From positions 1 through 11,137 of the forward strand of contig JAFWWR010000150.1 in assembly GCA_017518025.1 (NCBI GenBank): 11,137 nt of DNA, given 5' to 3'. The stretch's first letter is position 1. Every line of letters begins with the position of its first letter. Below, one piece after another: positions 6,705-11,137 of this stretch. Position numbers and translations under genes: made by a program. The notes below the pieces were generated by a model. It saw only the letters and a program-made list of their open reading frames with translations, had not been told where the DNA came from and searched no databases. The stretch is from Clostridia bacterium (lineage in GTDB: Bacteria > Bacillota > Clostridia > Oscillospirales > CAG-272).

Positions 6705-8135
6705 TTATACGTTGATGGAAACGCTGACGTCTCCCTCACCGGAGTATTTTTCGAGAAGCGGACGGACGACCTCGGTGAGGAATTCCTCCGTCTGCTCGGG
6801 CGCGCGGCCCACGAACGCCCGCACGTCGAGAAGTGAATCTATCTCCCGGCGGGTGAGTCCGAAACGCGGGTCTGCCGCGATGCGGTCGAGCAGGTCGTTT
6901 TCCGCGCCGTCCTGCTTTATCGCCTTGGCGCAGGCGACGGAATGCTCGCGGATCGCCTCGTGGAGCTCCTGCCTGTCGCCGCCGCGCTTGACGCATTCCA
7001 TAAGGATATTCTCCGTCGCCATGAACGGCAGTTCCTCGTTCAGATGGCGTTCGATGACTCCCGGATAAACAGTTCCGCCGGAGATAACGTTGATATACAG
7101 CCGCAGTATCGCGTCCGTGGCGAGGAACGCCTCGGGAACGGAGATCCGCTTGTTGGCCGAGTCGTCAAGCGTTCTCTCGAACCACTGGGACGCCGCGGTG
7201 AACGCGGGGTTCAGCAGGTCGCACATAACGTAGCGGGCGAGGGACGCTATCCTCTCGCTGCGCATGGGATTCCGCTTGTACGCCATGGCGGAGGAGCCGA
7301 TCTGTCCCGCTTCAAAGGGCTCGTCGAACTCCTTTAAGTGGGACAGGAGACGGATGTCGTTCGAGAATTTCGCGGCGCTCTGGGCTATCCCGGAGAGGAC
7401 CGAGAGCACGTTGAAGTCGACCTTGCGGGAATAGGTCTGGCAGGACACCTTGTAGCATCCGTCGAATCCCATCTTCTCCGCGATGAGCGAGTCGAGCTTT
7501 TTGACCTTTTCGTGGTCGCCGCCGAACAGCTCCATGAAGCTGGCGCCGGTGCCCGTGGTGCCCTTGCATCCGAGCAAGCGGAGAGAGCCGAGGACGTGTT
7601 CGAGATTGTCAAGGTCGAAGGTCAGATCCTGGATCCACAGAACGGCGCGCTTGCCCACGGTGGTGGGCTGCGCCGCCTGGAAATGGGTATAAGCCAGCGT
7701 GGGCTGGTCCTTGTATTTTTCGGCGAAATCCGCGGCGGACCTTATCGCCGCCACAAGAAGGGCGCGGATCTCCCGGAGCGCGTCGCGCATGAGGATTATA
7801 TCCGTATTATCCCCCACGTAACAGGACGTTGCGCCGAGGTGTATGATCCCTCTCGCGCCGGGGCACGCGTCGCCGTAGGTCTTGACGTGCGCCATTACGT
7901 CGTGGCGCACCTGCTTTTCGTAACGGGCGGCGGCGTCGTAATCGATATCGTTGATATGCGCCCGCAGCTCGGCGATCTGCTCCTCTTTTATGTCGATGCC
8001 CAGTTCTCTCTCCGCCTCGGCGAGAGCCACCCACAGCTTGCGCCAGGTGGTGAACTTCCTGTCGGGGGAGAAGATCCTCTTCATTTCATCGCCCGCGTAT
8101 CTCGAGCAAAGGGGAGACGTGTAGACGTCATTCAT
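6705..8135 (-). CDS. purB: Adenylosuccinate lyase
   Basis: This fumarase/aspartase-superfamily enzyme releases fumarate from adenylosuccinate to give AMP and from SAICAR to give AICAR (EC 4.3.2.2), so it acts twice in purine synthesis. The 476 residues include GIIHLGATSCYVGDNTD (96-112), the histidine motif YTHFQAAQPTTVGKR (149-163), KGTTGTGASF (191-200) and the superfamily signature GSSAMAYKRNPMRSER (280-295), where the serine pair 281-282 lies on the catalytic loop. Ala replaces the usual Pro in SSAMPYKRNP. The length and the HLGATSCYVGDN, QWFERTLDDSAN and ELPFMATENI blocks follow the animal ADSL type rather than the shorter Bacillus type. Its ATG overlaps the radA stop by eight bases (ATGAATGA), which suggests translational coupling. 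purA follows directly, so the two enzymes of the IMP-to-AMP branch are made together. Confidence 0.97.
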   Translation of the reverse strand: MNDVYTSPLCSRYAGDEMKRIFSPDRKFTTWRKLWVALAEAERELGIDIKEEQIAELRAHINDIDYDAAARYEKQVRHDVMAHVKTYGDACPGARGIIHLGATSCYVGDNTDIILMRDALREIRALLVAAIRSAADFAEKYKDQPTLAYTHFQAAQPTTVGKRAVLWIQDLTFDLDNLEHVLGSLRLLGCKGTTGTGASFMELFGGDHEKVKKLDSLIAEKMGFDGCYKVSCQTYSRKVDFNVLSVLSGIAQSAAKFSNDIRLLSHLKEFDEPFEAGQIGSSAMAYKRNPMRSERIASLARYVMCDLLNPAFTAASQWFERTLDDSANKRISVPEAFLATDAILRLYINVISGGTVYPGVIERHLNEELPFMATENILMECVKRGGDRQELHEAIREHSVACAKAIKQDGAENDLLDRIAADPRFGLTRREIDSLLDVRAFVGRAPEQTEEFLTEVVRPLLEKYSGEGDVSVSINV

Positions 8136-9534
8136 TTGTTACGTCCTGCCTTTCGGTGGATTTTTCTTTCTTTTTCTGCGATTTTGCCAGCAGCGCCACG
8201 GCGTCGTAAATGCCGTTCATGCCGACCAGTTCGGACGAGCCAGCTTTTTTGCCCTTGATCTGCTTCTTCGGGAGAGCGATGGTGGAGAAGCCGAGGCGGG
8301 ACGCCTCGTTGATCCTCTGCTCCGCGGACGCGACCGAGCGAAGCTCGCCGGCGAGCCCTATCTCGCCCATGGCGATAAGGTCGTGAGGGACGGGAACGTC
8401 CTTCAGCGACGAGATCAGCGCCAGGACGATGGCGGAGTCTGCCGCGGGATCGTCGATCCTCATGCCGCCCACCACGTTCATGTAGACGTCGCAGGTGGAA
8501 AATCTGAGTCCGAGCCGTTTTTCTATAACGGCCAGGAGAAGACACATACGGTTATAATCGATACCGTCGGCTGTTCTTCTCGGCGACGGAAACACCGTCG
8601 GCGTAACGAGCGCCTGGATCTCGGCGATGATGGGGCGCGTACCCTCGAGGATACACGCGGCGCAGCTGCCGGAGACGCCTTCGGGCCTTCCCTCGAGAAG
8701 CATCTCGGAAGGATTTGATACGCATTCAAGACCGTGACCGGTCATCTCGAACACGCCGATCTCGTTGGTGCTGCCGAATCTGTTCTTTACGGCGCGGACG
8801 ATACGGTTCGACGAGCTTCTGTCGCCCTCGAAGGAGATAACGGCGTCCACCATGTGCTCCAGCACCTTGGGGCCAGCGATGCCGCCCTCCTTGTTCACGT
8901 GGCCCACGATGATGAGCGACGCGCCGTCCACCTTGATCCGGGCTATGAGGGCGGAGGTACATTCTCTCACCTGGGTGACGCTTCCCGGGGCGGATGCCGC
9001 CGCAGAGGAGTAAAGCGTCTGGATCGAATCTATTATCAGGATCTCGGGGGAGATCCTCTCATACTCTTTCAGGATGGAATCGAGAAAGACCTCGTTCTGG
9101 ACGAACAGCTTTTCCGGATCCACTCCGAGGCGGGTCGCCCGCATCTTGAGCTGCGCCCGCGATTCCTCGCCGGAGACGTACATTATAGTGTGACCGTCGC
9201 CCATTTTGCCGCAGAGCTGCATCAGAAGCGTCGATTTGCCGATACCCGGCTCGCCCGCCACGAGGATGGCGGAGCCGACGACCAGCCCGCCCCCCAGGAC
9301 CCGGTCGAATTCTTCGATGCCGGTGGACGATCTCATGTATTCGGGGACCGCCATATCCCGGAACGGTTCCGCCTTGTCTGCGGCGACGGCGGAGGCGCCG
9401 GGAGCAGTCCTCTTCTCGGCGTAGGTCTCCTCGGTGAAGGAGTTCCAGGCGCCGCAGGAGGGGCACTTCCCCAGCCATTTGGGGCTCTGGTAATCACATT
9501 CCGTGCAGGTGTAGACCGTCTTCGGACCCTTCAT
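8128..9534 (-). CDS. radA: DNA repair protein RadA (Sms)
   Basis: RadA is a RecA-related ATPase that drives branch migration during recombinational repair. The 468 residues show the full family layout: a four-cysteine zinc finger (C10, C13, C24, C27, in CTEC...CPSC), a Walker A motif GEPGIGKST (94-102), a Walker B strand ILIID (165-169), the RadA-specific KNRFG motif (250-254), and a C-terminal Lon-like domain (DPAADSAIVLALISSLKD and GEIGLAGELRSV). No essential motif is missing. An AAGGAAGA ribosome site (9541-9548) precedes the ATG. The gene begins 25 bases after cwlD and overlaps purB by eight bases, so it sits inside one transcription unit. It may have a housekeeping role, or one in spore DNA maintenance, but position alone does not show which. 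Confidence 0.98.
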   Translation of the reverse strand: MKGPKTVYTCTECDYQSPKWLGKCPSCGAWNSFTEETYAEKRTAPGASAVAADKAEPFRDMAVPEYMRSSTGIEEFDRVLGGGLVVGSAILVAGEPGIGKSTLLMQLCGKMGDGHTIMYVSGEESRAQLKMRATRLGVDPEKLFVQNEVFLDSILKEYERISPEILIIDSIQTLYSSAAASAPGSVTQVRECTSALIARIKVDGASLIIVGHVNKEGGIAGPKVLEHMVDAVISFEGDRSSSNRIVRAVKNRFGSTNEIGVFEMTGHGLECVSNPSEMLLEGRPEGVSGSCAACILEGTRPIIAEIQALVTPTVFPSPRRTADGIDYNRMCLLLAVIEKRLGLRFSTCDVYMNVVGGMRIDDPAADSAIVLALISSLKDVPVPHDLIAMGEIGLAGELRSVASAEQRINEASRLGFSTIALPKKQIKGKKAGSSELVGMNGIYDAVALLAKSQKKKEKSTERQDVTNE

Positions 9535-9559
9535 TTTGACTCTTCCTTTTCTTTTGACT

Positions 9560-10327
9560 TTATCCCTTGTTTCCGGCGAGATATTCCGCGACCGAGGCGA
9601 GGATGACGCACGCCGCGTCAGCCCGGTAACCGTCGGTCTTCAGTTTTTCAAGTTCATTTTCGTTGGACAGAAATCCGCACTCCACGAGGATCGCGGGTGT
9701 CCGGACGTTTTTCAGAAGATATATGGCGGAGGTCGCCTTTTTCGGCGTCCTGGCGCCATCCGGCTGGAGATGCGAATTGAGATAATCCTGAACGGTCCCC
9801 GCGGCTCTGGCGCTCAGCGGATCGTTCGGGGAGTACCACACCTGCATTCCGCGGACCGAAGGGTCGGGGTATTTGTTCGAATGGATCGACAGAAACAGAT
9901 CGGGGTCGCACGCCTCGGCGATCTTCAGGCGGTTTTTGAGGTCGTGGGACTTTTTCTTCCCCGTATAGTCGTCCAGTTCGCCGAATCTGTCGTAGAGCAG
10001 CTCGTCCTCCGTCCTCGTCATCACCGTAGGGATGCCGAAAAGGGTGGAGAGCGCGTCGACGTCCTTCGCCACGGCGAGATTCACGTCTTTCTCGGCGGTG
10101 CCGTCCGCGCCGGACGCGCCTCCGTCCTCGCCGCCGTGACCGGCGTCGATGACGACGGCAACGCGACTGTCTGTCCGGTCCGCCGCTCCTGCGGCGACAA
10201 CCGGACGGCGCGTTCTTCCGATTCCCGAGGAGATCGAGCCCAAAGTCACGGTAGACGTAAAGAATATGATCCCGAACAGGATATAACCCAGCGTGCGGAC
10301 AAAACGGTCGCTTCGGTCAACTATCAT
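9560..10327 (-). CDS. cwlD: N-acetylmuramoyl-L-alanine amidase, CwlD type
   Basis: A zinc amidase of the Amidase_3 family that cuts the bond between muramic acid and the stem peptide. Numbered from the chosen start, it has 255 residues: a membrane-anchoring segment (about 11-33, TLGYILFGIIFFTSTVTLG), then the catalytic domain with zinc ligands H64 (IDAGHGGEDGGASG), E79 (EKDVNLA) and H149 (LFLSIHSN), and catalytic E216 (ILVECGFLSNENE). The single-domain form with SIHSNKYPDPSVRGMQVWY and AIYLLKNVRTPAILVECGFLSN resembles CwlD, which helps make muramic lactam in the spore cortex. A vegetative amidase role cannot be excluded. The start at 10327 is preferred to the in-frame ATG at 10387 because GGAGG (10335-10339) lies seven bases upstream and the hydrophobic segment then follows directly. 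It is the second gene of the operon. Confidence 0.9.
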   Translation of the reverse strand: MIVDRSDRFVRTLGYILFGIIFFTSTVTLGSISSGIGRTRRPVVAAGAADRTDSRVAVVIDAGHGGEDGGASGADGTAEKDVNLAVAKDVDALSTLFGIPTVMTRTEDELLYDRFGELDDYTGKKKSHDLKNRLKIAEACDPDLFLSIHSNKYPDPSVRGMQVWYSPNDPLSARAAGTVQDYLNSHLQPDGARTPKKATSAIYLLKNVRTPAILVECGFLSNENELEKLKTDGYRADAACVILASVAEYLAGNKG

Positions 10328-10358
10328 CTCAGAACCTCCATCAGGATTTCGTTTGATG

Positions 10359-10389
10359 ATATGACACCCCGCGCAGTTATATGACACCC
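10359..10389. repeat. Short direct repeat between the GNAT gene and cwlD
   Basis: ATATGACACCC occurs at 10359-10369 and again at 10379-10389, 20 bases apart, filling much of the 63-base gap between the two genes. The copies are identical over 11 bases. They have no hairpin and no clear promoter. It may be a local slippage duplication or a protein-binding site. Confidence 0.6.
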
Positions 10390-10390
10390 G

Positions 10391-10966
10391 TCAGCGGGCG
10401 AAAAACTCGTCCGCGAGGATGGCGCAGGTACCGACGGAGACGAATTTCCCCTTGACGAACATGGAATCCCGGGCGATCCCCTCGAATTTCATGCCGACCT
10501 TTTCCATGACGCGGCGACTGTCTTCGTTTCCGCACATGTATCTCGCCTCGATCCGGTGGAGGGAAAGTTCCTCAAAACCGAACCTCATTACCCGCCTTAC
10601 GGCCTCGGGAGCGATCCCGATATGCCAGAAGCGGGGGTTAAGGACGTAGCCGATCTCGGCGGAGTTCGCCTCGAAATTGAAACGGGTGAAGCCGCAGGTA
10701 CCGATCATCTTGCCGGAACGCCGGTCCGTCACCGCCCAGTCGAAAAACTCCCCGGCTCTGTAGCGCGACTGGACGTAGGCGAGATACCGCGCCGTCCGGT
10801 GCGGGTCCTCGTGGGGGTCCCACAGAAGATAGCGCGTCACCTCCGGGTCGGAGGCGTACTCGTACATATCCTTCCAGTCCGATTTTTCCATACGGCGGAG
10901 CAGGAGCCGCTCGGTGACGAGCACGGGAGGAGATGAGAAATACTGTCTGACAAGTTCTCTGTCCAT
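10391..10966 (-). CDS. GNAT-family N-acetyltransferase, RimJ/RimL-like
   Basis: The 191-residue protein has the single GNAT fold typical of the RimJ/RimL/Acetyltransf_3 group. It opens with LVTERLLLRRMEKSDWKDMYEYASDPEVTRYL. The acetyl-CoA-binding region is RFWHIGIAPEAVRRVMRFGFEELSLHRIEARYMCGNEDSRRVMEKVGMKFEGI (about 113-165). Such proteins move an acetyl group to the N-terminus of a protein or to a small molecule; the substrate here cannot be told. The start at 10966 is preferred to the in-frame ATG at 11047: AAAGGAG (10978-10984) lies 11 bases upstream, and the predicted promoter at 11000-11028 would lie inside the longer form. It is the first gene of the operon leading to cwlD, radA, purB and purA, with no evident functional link to them. 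Confidence 0.9.
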   Translation of the reverse strand: MDRELVRQYFSSPPVLVTERLLLRRMEKSDWKDMYEYASDPEVTRYLLWDPHEDPHRTARYLAYVQSRYRAGEFFDWAVTDRRSGKMIGTCGFTRFNFEANSAEIGYVLNPRFWHIGIAPEAVRRVMRFGFEELSLHRIEARYMCGNEDSRRVMEKVGMKFEGIARDSMFVKGKFVSVGTCAILADEFFAR

Positions 10967-10999
10967 CTGGACCGTCGCTCCTTTTCCACAAAATGACCC

Positions 11000-11028
11000 A
11001 TAATATTTTATCACATTTTCCCTGTCGA
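11000..11028 (-). promoter_or_regulatory. Predicted sigma-A promoter of the GNAT-cwlD-radA-purB-purA operon
   Basis: On the minus strand TCGACA (11023-11028) and TATTAT (11000-11005) are exactly 17 bases apart, each matching the consensus at 5 of 6 positions. Transcription would begin near 10993, about 27 bases before the GNAT start codon and just ahead of its ribosome site. No other good promoter was seen between the genes downstream. I see no purine riboswitch in this short leader. Confidence 0.7.
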
Positions 11029-11091
11029 TACAACAACCTGACGTCATATTCTTCCGACTTTTACGCCGTTTTTTCAGGGGTGTGACAATTA

Positions 11092-11120
11092 TTGACTTTT
11101 CCGGCGGTTTCCTGTATAAT
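11092..11120 (+). promoter_or_regulatory. Strong outward sigma-A promoter at the right edge
   Basis: TTGACT (11092-11097) and TATAAT (11115-11120) are separated by 17 bases, matching 5 of 6 and 6 of 6 positions. This is the best promoter in the window. It points right, divergent from the operon promoter about 65 bases away, so a plus-strand gene or RNA should begin just beyond base 11137. Confidence 0.75.
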
Positions 11121-11137
11121 CATAAACGTCAAGAAGA

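Noticed and set aside
7338..9606. Plus-strand open frames of 306 and 290 codons (7338-8258 and 8734-9606)
   Set aside because: They lie almost entirely opposite purB and radA, whose identity is certain from motifs, and their translations show no domain.
10325..10387. Longer start for the amidase at 10387
   Set aside because: It adds 20 residues without family resemblance, has no ribosome site, and crosses the direct repeat; the ATG at 10327 has GGAGG at good spacing.
10967..11047. Longer start for the GNAT protein at 11047
   Set aside because: It lies upstream of the predicted promoter and lacks a ribosome site; the ATG at 10966 has AAAGGAG and begins at the normal GNAT N-terminus.

Overview
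The window looks like chromosome from a Gram-positive, probably spore-forming, anaerobic member of the Clostridia. This rests on three things: S-layer homology (SLH) repeats on a secreted protein, a CwlD-type cortex amidase, and sigma-A-like promoters in AT-rich gaps between GC-rich genes. The organism is inferred from gene content only, and I cannot name a species.

Left part (1-5359) is a cell-surface and regulatory region. A secreted protein gene (1-1536, minus strand) runs off the left edge. It has a signal peptide, a region resembling the CBM9/DOMON-like fold, four CTE/LGHDW cysteine repeats and the start of a further domain. Upstream of it, on the same strand, lies an 893-residue secreted protein (1661-4342) with three SLH repeats and a right-handed beta-helix resembling GH141-type glycosidases. 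Divergent from that gene is a one-component regulator (4508-5359, plus strand) with an N-terminal PocR-type sensory domain and a C-terminal AraC helix-turn-helix. The 165-base gap between the divergent genes holds a 20-bp-spaced direct repeat over the regulator's predicted promoter. My reading is a small locus for sensing and processing a carbohydrate at the cell surface; the substrate is not visible from sequence.

Right part (5406-10966) is a minus-strand housekeeping operon transcribed in the order GNAT acetyltransferase, cwlD, radA, purB, purA. The gaps are 63, 25, -8 and 15 bases. It starts at a good promoter (11000-11028) and ends at a perfect 13-bp hairpin shared tail to tail with the regulator gene. 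purB and purA together convert IMP to AMP; PurB also acts earlier, in IMP synthesis. Both appear to belong to divergent subfamilies. At the right edge a strong plus-strand promoter (11092-11120) points out of the window.

No tRNA, rRNA, CRISPR array, insertion sequence or phage gene was seen. No gene-free stretch exceeds 300 bases. I found no convincing new defence or mobile system; the most unusual content is the surface locus and its regulator.
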